DNA from: Bacillus ectoiniformans
GTDB taxonomy: Bacteria; Bacillota; Bacilli; Bacillales; Domibacillaceae
Assembly: GCF_016908875.1 (NCBI RefSeq)
Contig: NZ_JAFBES010000009.1
Span: forward strand, 62,001 to 126,000
DNA: 64,000 nucleotides
Direction: 5' to 3'
The position numbers and the translations under genes are program-made. How positions within the stretch are numbered: position 1 is the first letter of the stretch; each line of letters begins with the position of its first letter. The notes below the pieces were generated by a model. It ran no database searches, was not told the origin of the DNA, and saw nothing but the letters and a program-made list of their open reading frames with translations. This document shows, one piece after another, positions 26,664 to 36,006 of the stretch.

Positions 26664-28610
26664 ATGAACTTTATACAAAGCCGCGATGAAAAAAAAGCCA
26701 TCATATATATACTCTTTTCTTTATGTATGTTTATATTTTTTGCAAATTTCGTTTCATTTTTTTCATTTTTGTATGAACCTTACAAAGAAAATTTCTTAAC
26801 CCTTCACCTCATTTTTGAGTTTATAAGTATTATCGTCTCCATCATTATAGCTAGTCATGGATGGGTAGCTTTTAACCACACACTTTCAACTAATAGATTA
26901 ATATTTTCAAGCGTATTTGTCAGCGTTGGCTTATTTGATCTTATGCATACAGTTGCTTATAAAGGGATGCCGTATTTTATAGTAGAAAGCTCTACTACTA
27001 CAGCCACATGGTTTTGGGTTCTTGCTAGACTATCAGAAGCAGCGGTATTTGCTTATGTCGTTTTCTTGCCCGAGAAAACGAAAAACGATTTGTCGAACCG
27101 CTGGAAAATGTACCTCTTTTTCTTTTTGTTTGCCATTTTAATTTCTGCCGCCGTTTTTTTATATGCAGACAGCTGGCCAACGCTTATTGATAACGGGCAT
27201 CCTACTTTATTAAAGAACAGCTTCGAGTATTTATTTATATTCATACATGCACTAGTCCTTTTAAAGGGATTTAATATTTACTTAAAAACCAACAAGTGCG
27301 AGTATTTACTTGTCATTTTATCTTCTTTTTCACTAATCCTATCCTCATGGATGTTTACAAGCTATGAATCAATAGACGAGTACCGTTCTCTAGCCGGCCA
27401 TTTATTTAAAGTTTTAGGTTATTATTTTCTTGTACGAATTATTTTCAAGATTAATATTGAATACCCTTATAGACGGCTTAAAGAGTACAGTGAACGAAAC
27501 AAATTGTTGCTAGAGAGTGTAGCTGAAGGAATTTACGGACTCGATCGTGAAGGAAGAACGATTTTTATTAATAAGTCTGCTCTTGATATGCTCGGTTATA
27601 CAGAGGAGGAATTGATGGGCAACAACCTGCACCATCTCATTCACTACAAAAAAGCCGATGGTTCCACTAACCCTTTAGATGAGTGTCCTGTTTTTCTTAC
27701 GGGTCAAGATGGAGAAATGAGAACAGACTCTAGCTCGATATTTTGGCGCAAAAACGGAACAAGCTTTCCAGTAGAATTGGCGATACGTGCACTAAAGGAG
27801 AACGACAACATTATCGGTACTGTTACTACCTTCTCCGACTTGACGGAAACACTAAAATTTAGACAGCTTGAGCTTGAGAAAAAAGCGGTTGACGCCGAAT
27901 TAGAAGCAGCCGCCATTGTACAAAGATCGTTATTGCCGAAGTTTAACAATCTCCCTAACGGAGTGGATATAGGAGCTATTAACATTCCTTATAAAAAGTT
28001 AAGCGGAGACTTCTATAAAGTTGTTCATCAAAAAAATCAATTAGTATTTGGAGTGGCAGATATCTGCGGGAAAGGCGTACCGGCAGCGATCGAAATGGCC
28101 ATGATGACCTACTCGATGGAAAAGTTTGATCATTTAATTGACCAGCCGCATCATATCTTGCGCAATTTAAACCGTTTTGCCTTTACATATATGGGAGATT
28201 CTTCTTTCGTCACGATTTTTCTTGGAAATTATGACACGTCTACCTCTGTCTTCTCTTATTGTAATGGCGGACATGAGCCCGGTCTTCTCTATAAAAAAGC
28301 GACGAATCAATTTCTTGAGCTCACTACCAACAACCCTATTCTTGGGATTGTTAAAGAATCAAGATATGAAACTAATTACGTGAAGATAGAGCCAGGAGAC
28401 ATTTTACTGCTCTATACAGATGGATTGACAGAGAATCGCCAGAAAGACTGGTCAGATGATAACCAGCTGCTGCGTAAACTACTGTTAGAAGCCGATCATC
28501 AATTGACAGCCCAAGAACTTGCGGAGCAGCTTCATGATCAACTAAATAGAATATCCGGCCGCTCTGTTATGGATGATCAAACCTTGCTTGTATTTAAGAA
28601 ACTAGTGTAG
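26664..28610 (+). CDS. MASE3-type membrane sensor with PAS and PP2C (SpoIIE/RsbU) phosphatase
   Basis: Membrane-bound serine phosphatase of 648 residues. Residues 1-270 contain about eight hydrophobic helices and the MASE3 pattern (LHLIFEFISIIVSIIIASHG, LFDLMHTVAYKGMP, GHLFKVLGYYFLVR). A PAS domain follows (LLLESVAEGIYGLDREGRT), then the PP2C domain of SpoIIE/RsbU type (LEAAAIVQRSLLP, LSGDFYKV, FGVADICGKGVPA, YCNGGHEPGL, LLLYTDGLTE), with the metal-binding aspartates kept. It probably dephosphorylates an anti-anti-sigma factor, linking a membrane signal to a partner-switch pathway. ATG at 26664 is preferred (GAGGG five bases upstream) over 26652. Confidence 0.85.
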   Translation: MNFIQSRDEKKAIIYILFSLCMFIFFANFVSFFSFLYEPYKENFLTLHLIFEFISIIVSIIIASHGWVAFNHTLSTNRLIFSSVFVSVGLFDLMHTVAYKGMPYFIVESSTTTATWFWVLARLSEAAVFAYVVFLPEKTKNDLSNRWKMYLFFFLFAILISAAVFLYADSWPTLIDNGHPTLLKNSFEYLFIFIHALVLLKGFNIYLKTNKCEYLLVILSSFSLILSSWMFTSYESIDEYRSLAGHLFKVLGYYFLVRIIFKINIEYPYRRLKEYSERNKLLLESVAEGIYGLDREGRTIFINKSALDMLGYTEEELMGNNLHHLIHYKKADGSTNPLDECPVFLTGQDGEMRTDSSSIFWRKNGTSFPVELAIRALKENDNIIGTVTTFSDLTETLKFRQLELEKKAVDAELEAAAIVQRSLLPKFNNLPNGVDIGAINIPYKKLSGDFYKVVHQKNQLVFGVADICGKGVPAAIEMAMMTYSMEKFDHLIDQPHHILRNLNRFAFTYMGDSSFVTIFLGNYDTSTSVFSYCNGGHEPGLLYKKATNQFLELTTNNPILGIVKESRYETNYVKIEPGDILLLYTDGLTENRQKDWSDDNQLLRKLLLEADHQLTAQELAEQLHDQLNRISGRSVMDDQTLLVFKKLV

Positions 28611-28636
28611 GCGCATGAATCACTCATGCGCCTTTT
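28610..28636 (+). terminator. Terminator after the PP2C sensor gene
   Basis: GGCGCATGA / TCATGCGCC with T-rich tail, starting at the stop codon. Confidence 0.85.
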
Positions 28637-28668
28637 CCCTATTCATTTCTTGAAATAAAATTCCCTAA

Positions 28669-28708
28669 GAAAAAAGCGAGATGGATTGTATCAATTATCC
28701 ATCTCGCT
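28669..28708 (-). terminator. Terminator after yfmL
   Basis: On the minus strand AGCGAGATGGAT pairs with ATCCATCTCGCT and TTTTTTCTT follows. Confidence 0.88.
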
Positions 28709-28721
28709 AAACTAGTATGAA

Positions 28722-29858
28722 TCAGTTAGCTTCCACCGGCTGACCCTTGTAGAATTCTTTTTTCTCAAGCTTAATGCCTAAATCACGGGCAAGCCTCTTT
28801 AAATCCCGCTCTTCTCTTTCAGTTACAAGAGCAATCACCGTTCCTTCTGCTCCTGATCGTCCTGTGCGTCCCGCGCGGTGAGTATACTGCGTAACATCCT
28901 TCGGCAAATCAAAATGAAGCACATGAGTCAATCCTTTGATGTCCAACCCCCGTGCTGCTACGTCTGTAGCAAAAAGCAGCGGCAATGACCCGTCCCGGAA
29001 ACGACGCAGCGCACTTTCTCTCTCCTGCTTATTCAATTCACTATGCAGCATGCCATTCGCAAATCCCTTGAATTCAAGCTTAGATGCGAACGCGCCAACA
29101 TTCCCGATATCGTTGATGAAAGCGAGAACACGTTCAGGATTATATCCGCGCATGATCCGTTCTACCATTAAATTTTTGTCTCGGCGATCACATACAAAGT
29201 AATGATGCTCGACTTTTGAAGCAGGCATGTCTTCTTTCCCCACTTTAATGACGTCAGGTTCCTTCATTAAACTCTTTGCCAGATCTTCTGTTTTAGGCGG
29301 CAATGTCGCAGAAAACAAAACCATTTGACGGTCCTTCATTGTCGATTTCACGATAGCTTCTAGGTTTTTCATATGCTCAGGCACCAGCAGCTGATCTCCT
29401 TCATCGAGCACAATTAATTTCACTTCATGCATTTTCAGCTTCTTCATTTGGATAAGTTCTTGAATTCTGCCAGGTGTTCCAGCTACCACCTGCGGCTGTT
29501 TCTTTAGTCTTTCAATCTGCCTTTTAATGTTGGCTCCCCCGATAAGTGAGGCACTTGTAATGCTGCCTCCGCCCCAAACGCGAATCTCATCGGAAATTTG
29601 CATGACTAGTTCCCTCGAAGAAGCAAGCACGATCGCCTGCAGATTTTTTTTGGCGGGATCTATCTTTTCTAGTAGCGGTAATAAATAAGCCAATGTTTTG
29701 CCAGTACCTGTCGGGGATTCAGCCAATAGGTCTTTTCCTTCTAAAATAGGAGGAATCGCTTTTTGTTGAATCGCTGTCGGTTCATTAAAATTCGCCTTTT
29801 CCCATGATTCCTGCAAAAACGTCTTCATTGTCTGAAGTATTGGAAATGAATTAGTCAT
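28722..29858 (-). CDS. yfmL: DEAD-box RNA helicase YfmL
   Basis: ATP-dependent RNA helicase of 378 residues, similar in length and text to B. subtilis YfmL, implicated in ribosome assembly. Motifs in order: Q-motif region FNEPTAIQQKAIP, motif I SPTGTGKT, motif Ib GTPGR, motif II as DEGD (not DEAD), motif III SATLP, motif V ATDVAARGLDI and motif VI HRAGRTGRSG. It has no C-terminal RNA-binding extension. ATG at 29858 has AAAAGGAG five bases upstream; the longer frame to 29909 is not supported. It lies between the two MASE3-type sensor genes but on the opposite strand. Confidence 0.9.
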   Translation of the reverse strand: MTNSFPILQTMKTFLQESWEKANFNEPTAIQQKAIPPILEGKDLLAESPTGTGKTLAYLLPLLEKIDPAKKNLQAIVLASSRELVMQISDEIRVWGGGSITSASLIGGANIKRQIERLKKQPQVVAGTPGRIQELIQMKKLKMHEVKLIVLDEGDQLLVPEHMKNLEAIVKSTMKDRQMVLFSATLPPKTEDLAKSLMKEPDVIKVGKEDMPASKVEHHYFVCDRRDKNLMVERIMRGYNPERVLAFINDIGNVGAFASKLEFKGFANGMLHSELNKQERESALRRFRDGSLPLLFATDVAARGLDIKGLTHVLHFDLPKDVTQYTHRAGRTGRSGAEGTVIALVTEREERDLKRLARDLGIKLEKKEFYKGQPVEAN

Positions 29859-30137
29859 AAAAACTCCTTTTATCTTAAACAGCTCTGCTGTCATTATTCT
29901 ACCCTTCATTATGGAAAACTTTTAAAGAATGTGCAACGTTTTAACAAAATTTAAGACCTGACTTCTTTTCTGCATATTTATTGAAATCTTGTATTTTTAT
30001 CATTTCTAATAAAATGAATTGACACCTTAATCCTTTTATACTATTTTATAGTAAATAACTGTAACTCCGGCTAATTTTATTGGTTTTCAACGTGTTTATA
30101 GTTAATAAACATGTATTTTATGTATAGGAGCCTGATT

Positions 30138-32654
30138 ATGAAAAATAAACCGGAATTTCGTTTAGCTGCCATATTAGCTCTAGGTTTACTATCCATCCTT
30201 CTTATTCAATTTTCTCAATCTCTTCATACAAGCATGTTTAACATAAATACGCAAACGTTTTTATCCCTTCATCAGCTGCTTGAGCTGTTTAGCGTCTCTA
30301 TTGCATTTGCCGCCATTGCTCAAGGCTGGATGATTCTCCCTAGCACTGTTACACGCTACCGCTCGTCCATAGCAGCTGTATTTTTAGCAGTTGTCCTATT
30401 TACCATTTTCCATATATTAACTTTAACCAGCACATCTTTATCAATCAATGATTCTGTACAGCAGGCTGCCTGGTTATCGCTCATCGCAAGGTTTACCTTT
30501 GCTGGTGCTCTTTTCTTTATTTTCTTAAAGCCTGATCGAAATCATACGCAAAAAAGCCGAAATTCCATCTTTCTGTGGTCAGCAGCCTATGCCGTCACTC
30601 TGAGCTTGATTTTATCATTCTTTAAAGACCACCTGCCTTTATTGCTCACAGAAAACGGCCAGTCAACCGCTTTAAAAATTGGCTTTGAATATTTAATCAG
30701 TTTCATTTTACTTGGCACCTTTACGCTGTTATTGAATAAATACCGGCTCACCTCTCGTCTTGAATGGCTTACTTTAATGGCGGCTCTTGGATTTAGTCTT
30801 TATAGCGAAGCCTTGCTGATTTTCACTCAAAATGGATTTAGCTATGTATACCTACTTAGCCATCTGTTTAAAATGATCAGTTATTATTTCTTGCTAAAAG
30901 GAATTTACCTATCCACGATTGAGAAGGCGGCTAAAGAACAATCTACTACTCAAAAAGCGCTCGAAGAAAGCCAAAAGCGCTTACATACAATCGTTAATAC
31001 AGTTCCAACCGGCATCACTATTACTGACTGCAATGGCAGCCCTTTATTCATCAATTCTGCGGCAGAAAAGATTTTAGGGATTACCCATGAAGAGTTTATG
31101 AATCGCAACATCACGAATCGGATTTGGGATTTAAAAACCGTGAATGGTGAAGATTTCCCTGAGGATCAGCACACATTTATTCAAGTGATGAATACAGGAA
31201 AGCCTGTAACTGGCGTATTGTGTAAATTAAATCATCCGCATGGAGAAGAAATTATCCTCTCTGTTAATTCAGCTCCTATGTACAACGAAAATAACGAACT
31301 GACCCAAGTGATTAATTCAATCACTGACCTTACAACGAAGATGAAGGCTATTGAAAGAGTCAACCACTTGGCTTTTCACGATCACTTAACCGGATTGCCT
31401 AACCGTCACTTCTTTTACGAACAAGTGGAAGAAAGGTTAAGCGGTGCGCAGCCCTTTGCGATTGTGTTCTTAAATATTAACCGCTTTAAAAATGTAAACG
31501 ATTCGTTAGGTACAGCCATTGGAGACTTATTCTTAAAAAACATCTCTTTAAGACTGCAGTCATTCTCTTTAAAATATGAACTCTCCGCTGCCAGAATTAA
31601 TGGAGATGAATTTGCCTTATTATCTTCAATTACAAACATTGATGAATTAAAGAAAATAGCTCATGACGCTGCCAAGTATTTAAATGAACCTATGGTGGCT
31701 AAGGGATTTACTTTCCATATTACAGCTTCAATTGGAATTTCTGTCGTATCTAATGAAATATCCAGCGTGGAAGAAATGATGAAACAAGCAGCCATTGCGA
31801 TGAAAGAAGGACGAAAATATGGAAAAACAGTGTCCGTCTATCATCCAGATATGAATAAAGAACTTTATGAAACCATACGAATGGAACATGATCTGCATAG
31901 AGCGCTTGAGAAGAATGAATTTACTTTGCATTTTCAGCCGCAGGCAGATATTCGCACTGGAAAATATATTGGCGCGGAAGCTTTAATTCGCTGGAATCAC
32001 TCCAAGCACGGGCTCATTTCCCCCGCTAAGTTTATTCCTTTAGCTGAAGAAACCGGTTTAATTGTACCAATTGGCAAATGGGTCATTCAGGAGGCATGCA
32101 AACAATTAAAAGCGTGGATTGATAAGGGACTTCCTGCTATCAAGATTTCGGTCAATTTATCCCTCCGGCAATTCTTTCAAGAAGACCTGGCAGATACCAT
32201 TGCTGCAAGCTTGAAAGAGAGCGGACTTCCTCCGCATTATTTAGAGTTAGAAATCACAGAAAGTATGACACTGGATGTGGAAAGAACCATCTCTGTTTTA
32301 CATGAGTTAAAGGCACTTGGTGTAAGAATCGCTGTGGACGACTTCGGTACCGGTTACAGCTCATTAAGCTACCTTCACCAATTTCCAATTGATCAATTAA
32401 AAATTGATCAGTCCTTTATTCGCAATTTATCCGCCCAAAAAAGCAATCAGGCGATCGTAGAAACCATTATTTCTATGGGCAGGCATTTAGGGCTTGAGTT
32501 GATCGCGGAAGGCGTGGAAACAAAAAATCAGTTAGAATTCCTGCAGAAATGCAAGTGTCATCAAATTCAGGGATATTATGTAAGCAAGCCGCTCCCAGCC
32601 GAGGAACTAGAAAGACTGGTTCGCACAGGTGAAAATATGGCCATTAAAATATAA
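30138..32654 (+). CDS. MASE3-type membrane sensor with PAS, degenerate GGDEF and EAL domains
   Basis: Cyclic-di-GMP phosphodiesterase candidate, 838 residues. Residues 1-265 are a membrane module similar in plan to the sensor at 26664-28610 ([35 protein letters not shown]). PAS follows ([13 protein letters not shown]), then a GGDEF domain (about 405-565) whose metal-binding and signature residues are changed (NINRFK for DLDRFK, NGDEF for GGDEF), and an EAL domain (about 575-825) with all catalytic marks: [31 protein letters not shown] and AEGVET. It should hydrolyse c-di-GMP rather than make it. ATG at 30138 follows TAGGAG. Confidence 0.9.
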   Translation: MKNKPEFRLAAILALGLLSILLIQFSQSLHTSMFNINTQTFLSLHQLLELFSVSIAFAAIAQGWMILPSTVTRYRSSIAAVFLAVVLFTIFHILTLTSTSLSINDSVQQAAWLSLIARFTFAGALFFIFLKPDRNHTQKSRNSIFLWSAAYAVTLSLILSFFKDHLPLLLTENGQSTALKIGFEYLISFILLGTFTLLLNKYRLTSRLEWLTLMAALGFSLYSEALLIFTQNGFSYVYLLSHLFKMISYYFLLKGIYLSTIEKAAKEQSTTQKALEESQKRLHTIVNTVPTGITITDCNGSPLFINSAAEKILGITHEEFMNRNITNRIWDLKTVNGEDFPEDQHTFIQVMNTGKPVTGVLCKLNHPHGEEIILSVNSAPMYNENNELTQVINSITDLTTKMKAIERVNHLAFHDHLTGLPNRHFFYEQVEERLSGAQPFAIVFLNINRFKNVNDSLGTAIGDLFLKNISLRLQSFSLKYELSAARINGDEFALLSSITNIDELKKIAHDAAKYLNEPMVAKGFTFHITASIGISVVSNEISSVEEMMKQAAIAMKEGRKYGKTVSVYHPDMNKELYETIRMEHDLHRALEKNEFTLHFQPQADIRTGKYIGAEALIRWNHSKHGLISPAKFIPLAEETGLIVPIGKWVIQEACKQLKAWIDKGLPAIKISVNLSLRQFFQEDLADTIAASLKESGLPPHYLELEITESMTLDVERTISVLHELKALGVRIAVDDFGTGYSSLSYLHQFPIDQLKIDQSFIRNLSAQKSNQAIVETIISMGRHLGLELIAEGVETKNQLEFLQKCKCHQIQGYYVSKPLPAEELERLVRTGENMAIKI

Positions 32655-32662
32655 ATGAAACG

Positions 32663-32707
32663 AAAGAGGGTGTTCCAAAGTCTAAACTTTTGGAACACCC
32701 TCTTTTG
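32663..32707. terminator. Bidirectional terminator
   Basis: AAAGAGGGTGTTCCAAAAG-type stem (GAGGGTGTTCCA with TGGAACACCCTC) flanked by A and T runs; it serves the GGDEF-EAL gene and the converging stress gene. Confidence 0.9.
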
Positions 32708-32713
32708 GTTCTA

Positions 32714-33178
32714 TTATAAATGACGGCTGCGATCCACCAGAACTAACATTTTTCCTTCTTTTACTTCTGTATTATAGTGTTCGGCATCCTCTTCTGGAAT
32801 ACCTAAACCGACCAATGCACCTGTTAAGCCACCTGCTCCGGCCCCTGCTGCTGCTCCAGTTAAGCCAGCCACGATCGGTCCAGCCGCAATAATTGGCCCA
32901 ATCCCCGGAATCGCGAGCGCTCCGGCTCCTGCTGCTATACCGGCCAAACCGCCTAGAACTCCGCCGGTCGCAGCTCCTGCTGCTGCTCCTTCTTCCGCTT
33001 TTGTATCCGTTGTTTCTTCTACATAATCAACTTCTTCTCGTTCTTTACTTACAATTGAAATTTCATCAGAAGTAAAACCTTGGCGCTTTAGATCTTCAAT
33101 AGCCGCAACCGCTTCATTTTGGTTGTCATAAATTCCGACTACTTGTTTTTCATGATTATTATCATCAAAGTTAAACAT
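32714..33178 (-). CDS. General stress protein, YflT/GSP17M-like
   Basis: Protein of 154 residues of the B. subtilis YflT (general stress protein 17M) group. Residues 12-46 form the typical start (VVGIYDNQNEAVAAIEDLKRQGF, read in part as IYDNQNEAVAAIEDL, then DEISIVSK). The middle is a Gly/Ala-rich hydrophobic stretch (about 63-125) resembling a glycine-zipper hairpin, and the end is YNTEVKEGKMLVLVD. Its molecular function is unknown. A sigma-B-like promoter lies 39-63 bases upstream, and the ATG follows AGGAGGGCTTTAG. It is divergent from a small hydrophilic gene. Confidence 0.85.
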   Translation of the reverse strand: MFNFDDNNHEKQVVGIYDNQNEAVAAIEDLKRQGFTSDEISIVSKEREEVDYVEETTDTKAEEGAAAGAATGGVLGGLAGIAAGAGALAIPGIGPIIAAGPIVAGLTGAAAGAGAGGLTGALVGLGIPEEDAEHYNTEVKEGKMLVLVDRSRHL

Positions 33179-33216
33179 ATTCTAAAGCCCTCCTATAATT
33201 TGAATATGTCTTTACT

Positions 33217-33241
33217 TTTCCCAATATCAATTCATTCAAAC
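33217..33241 (-). promoter_or_regulatory. Sigma-B-type promoter for the YflT-like gene
   Basis: On the minus strand GTTTGA and GGGAAA are separated by 13 bases, close to the sigma-B consensus GTTTAA-N12-15-GGGWAW. Confidence 0.7.
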
Positions 33242-33253
33242 ATCCCTGTCCAT

Positions 33254-33279
33254 GTTTAATCTTTTCCAGGAATAGGTAT
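33254..33279 (+). promoter_or_regulatory. Sigma-B-type promoter for the small hydrophilic gene
   Basis: GTTTAA and AGGTAT separated by 14 bases on the plus strand; one -10 mismatch to GGGTAT. It starts 12 bases from the divergent sigma-B-like promoter. Confidence 0.5.
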
Positions 33280-33341
33280 AGTAATGAAAAGATATAAACG
33301 ATCCATACTATGAGAACAAATCAAACCTTGAGGTGATGAAT

Positions 33342-33554
33342 GTGAGTAAAGATAATAAAAAGCCTTTAAAACAAGGAAAAATGGACAATCCAGATCAAAT
33401 GGATACAGAAAAAGAAAGCTTATATGATCAATTTGAAAGCGAACAAAACGTAGACTCCATTCCATTAGAAGATTTAAAACAAGAACAGCGTGAAGAAAAA
33501 GATAAACACGGTACAAAAGATTCTTCTTCTAGCGAAAAGAAATTTCCCGGCTAA
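33342..33554 (+). CDS. Small hydrophilic protein, probable stress gene
   Basis: A 70-residue, highly charged, Lys/Glu/Asp/Gln-rich protein ending SSSSEKKFPG, with no hydrophobic segment and no cysteine; probably disordered. I do not recognise the family. GTG at 33342 is chosen because GAGGTGA lies five bases upstream. A sigma-B-like promoter precedes it and a terminator follows at 33559-33588. Composition and promoter suggest a small stress-induced protein, which is inference. Confidence 0.6.
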   Translation: MSKDNKKPLKQGKMDNPDQMDTEKESLYDQFESEQNVDSIPLEDLKQEQREEKDKHGTKDSSSSEKKFPG

Positions 33555-33558
33555 ATGT

Positions 33559-33588
33559 ACTCCCGCAGATTGCGGGGGTTATTTTTTT
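33559..33588 (+). terminator. Terminator after the small hydrophilic gene
   Basis: CCCGCA pairs with TGCGGG and is followed by a run of seven T. Confidence 0.8.
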
Positions 33589-33650
33589 ACCCTTTACCCT
33601 ATGATCTTTCCGTTATAATGGTAAAAAAGAAAGATAAAGGATGGTTCATC

Positions 33651-35423
33651 ATGAGTTCTGAGAAGCAATTGCTTAGTTTAATTAATGCTGCCCAAGTATT
33701 AACCTCCACCCTAGATTTAAATAAAGTCCTTGATCAATTGATAACAGAAGTTCTTCAAGTCATTGCTGGAGCAGATGCTGGTGTTTTCTTTAAATACGAG
33801 CCTAAGTTCGATAAATTAATAGCAGAAAATGCGATTGGGTATAACATGGATTTCTTAGGAAAGATTCAGCTGTCTCCCAATGAAGCGATGACTGGAAAAA
33901 CCTTCACCTCTAAACAAGCCACCATATTTGACTCAAAAATGGATACGGAAAAAAACATGTTAAACCTCTATCCCGAACACATGGATTATTATGAAAAGTC
34001 TCTCGGAAAACTCATGTTTCCAGCGAGTGCTATTTGTGCTCCGCTGCTGACGAAAGAAGATAGTTGCATCGGTATTTTAACCATTGTCAGTTTCAATGAG
34101 GCAGTTAGATTTACTACTAGAGATTTACAACTGTTAGAGACCTTTGCCCGCCAAGCCGTGATCGCCATAGAAAACGCAAGGCTATTCTCTCAAACAGAAC
34201 GTGCCCAAAAGATTATTTCCGAACTTTCTCAAGTTTCCCTATCTCAAAAAGGGTTACCCGATATTACAGTAACCCTTTCAAGACTTGTTGGAAAAGATAT
34301 CTGTGTGTTCGATGAGTTCTCTGATTTAATCTGCTCTAGTTCAGCCGAAGCACAATCTAATGTTCAGATGGTTAAACAAATTGCTCCTGATTTTTTTAAG
34401 GAAAACGTGACAGAACGGCATGTGATCCATTCTATTAAGGTCGATGGGATCTGCCAGTCTATATACTTTTTCCCGATTCATGCAAACGACAGCCAAATCG
34501 GATTATTGACAGTCTTTACTCCAAACAACGAAGACCTTGATCCACTAGATCTGTTTGCCATTGAACAGGCAAATATGATATTCGCTTTAGAAATTACGAA
34601 TCAGGAACGATTTATCTCAGAACATTTTAAATACGAAGGCTATTTATTAGAGAAACTTACTCAATCACGCTTTGCTGATATCTCACCTAAGCAGCGTTTA
34701 AAAATGGGGATCTTAAAAAATAACCATTATATCTCCGCTTATATTCAATTGATTGACCCCTTTACTAGCTTTGAAAATTTGTCCGTAAAGAAACAGCAAT
34801 TTAGCCGGCTGTTTTATCGCCACATCCAATCCTTTGACCACAAAGTATTGGTGCTTGAAGATAATTTTGAAATATCGCTCCTGTTTATCGCTCCGCAAAA
34901 AATGGACGAAAAAGAATGGCTGAATGCGATTCAGAGTTTTCTGGAAGAATTGCTGACCCAGTCTCACCAGCGGAGTTTGTTTGATTTCTATGCAGGAATC
35001 GGAAGTGTTTTCTCTTCCATTGAGCAAATTACTCAATCTTTACAAGATGCGAAAAGCTGCGTTCAATATTTACAAACTTCACACGGCAAAGAATCGATTA
35101 TGAGTTATAAAAAGCTGGGACTTTATCGTCTGTTTTTAGCTCATAGCCGAGAAGAGCTGGGCTATTATGTCGAGCAAACCGCAGGACGGCTTATTGCTTA
35201 TGATGCCGAGCAAGGGACTGAATTGGTTCAAACACTAAAGATATACCTGGAGTGCAACCAGAATATTACAAGGGCTGCTGAAGAAAGCTTTGTTCACCTG
35301 AATACGATCAAGTATCGCCTGCAAACAGCAAAGAAGCTTTTGAATAAACAAGAATTGACTGGCAAGGATCTTTTTGAGCTTCAGCTGGGAATCTATATGC
35401 ACGAATATTTAAGCACACTTTGA
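33651..35423 (+). CDS. GAF-domain, PucR/CdaR-type transcriptional regulator
   Basis: Regulator of 590 residues. Residues 5-175 are a GAF sensor domain (LTSTLDLNKVLDQLI, ADAGVFFKYEP, APLLTKEDSCIGILTIV, LLETFARQAVIAIENARLF). A poorly conserved middle follows, and the last 70 residues are the PucR C-terminal helix-turn-helix (TLKIYLECNQNITRAAE, VHLNTIKYRLQTAKKLL). Such regulators usually activate nearby catabolic genes. Here the next genes are a symporter and lutABC, so these are its likely targets. ATG at 33651 follows AAAGGA; the longer frame to 33555 overlaps the previous terminator and is not used. Confidence 0.85.
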   Translation: MSSEKQLLSLINAAQVLTSTLDLNKVLDQLITEVLQVIAGADAGVFFKYEPKFDKLIAENAIGYNMDFLGKIQLSPNEAMTGKTFTSKQATIFDSKMDTEKNMLNLYPEHMDYYEKSLGKLMFPASAICAPLLTKEDSCIGILTIVSFNEAVRFTTRDLQLLETFARQAVIAIENARLFSQTERAQKIISELSQVSLSQKGLPDITVTLSRLVGKDICVFDEFSDLICSSSAEAQSNVQMVKQIAPDFFKENVTERHVIHSIKVDGICQSIYFFPIHANDSQIGLLTVFTPNNEDLDPLDLFAIEQANMIFALEITNQERFISEHFKYEGYLLEKLTQSRFADISPKQRLKMGILKNNHYISAYIQLIDPFTSFENLSVKKQQFSRLFYRHIQSFDHKVLVLEDNFEISLLFIAPQKMDEKEWLNAIQSFLEELLTQSHQRSLFDFYAGIGSVFSSIEQITQSLQDAKSCVQYLQTSHGKESIMSYKKLGLYRLFLAHSREELGYYVEQTAGRLIAYDAEQGTELVQTLKIYLECNQNITRAAEESFVHLNTIKYRLQTAKKLLNKQELTGKDLFELQLGIYMHEYLSTL

Positions 35424-35431
35424 ATATGTAC

Positions 35432-35471
35432 AAAACAGACAAAGCCGAACACTTGGCTTTGTCTGTTTTTG
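35432..35471 (+). terminator. Terminator after the PucR-type regulator gene
   Basis: AAAACAGACAAAGCC pairs with GGCTTTGTCTGTTTT around a short loop. Confidence 0.9.
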
Positions 35472-35561
35472 ATATATCTATTTTTATCAGAATATTCTAT
35501 ACTTCATTAAAGAATTGCGGCAGTTTCATGCCAGCCGCTTACATTTAGGGAGGGGAAAACA

Positions 35562-35990
35562 ATGGATGCACAAAGTAAAGGTATGGCAGCTTTGTTATTC
35601 ATTATTACAGTCATGATTACGGGGATGATGTTAAGTTCATGGCGAATCATTATTTATTCATATTTAGCAGCAATGGGGGTCATATTGGCAATTAGCCTTG
35701 CTTCTTATATTCAGAAAAATAAGTCTTTTATATTATTTCCCGTATTTATTACCGGACTATTTTATGGATTATTTATTTTAGCTGATGCCTATGGGCTTGG
35801 TTCAGAAACAGCTGGTGGAAGCAGTACGTCTTACCTTTTCGGTTTAGTGCCGACTACTGCGGTATTTCTGTATGGGATCGCTTCGATGATCTTAATTGTT
35901 CCGCTCTTATACGCTATTAATCATAGGAAGCAAGAATCTTCTCTTGATTTAGCTCATTATGAAGAAAAAAAATTGAGTAAAACCTCATGA
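35562..35990 (+). CDS. Small four-helix membrane protein upstream of the symporter
   Basis: A 142-residue membrane protein with four hydrophobic segments (about residues 8-25, 29-47, 56-74 and 92-118) and a charged C-terminal tail (HRKQESSLDLAHYEEKK). I do not recognise the family. It starts after GGGAGGGG and ends 16 bases before the sodium/solute symporter, so it is the first gene of the symporter-lutABC unit. Small membrane partners are known for some sodium/solute symporters, and that is the most economical guess. Confidence 0.65.
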   Translation: MDAQSKGMAALLFIITVMITGMMLSSWRIIIYSYLAAMGVILAISLASYIQKNKSFILFPVFITGLFYGLFILADAYGLGSETAGGSSTSYLFGLVPTTAVFLYGIASMILIVPLLYAINHRKQESSLDLAHYEEKKLSKTS

Positions 35991-36006
35991 AACAGGGTGA
36001 ATAAAC

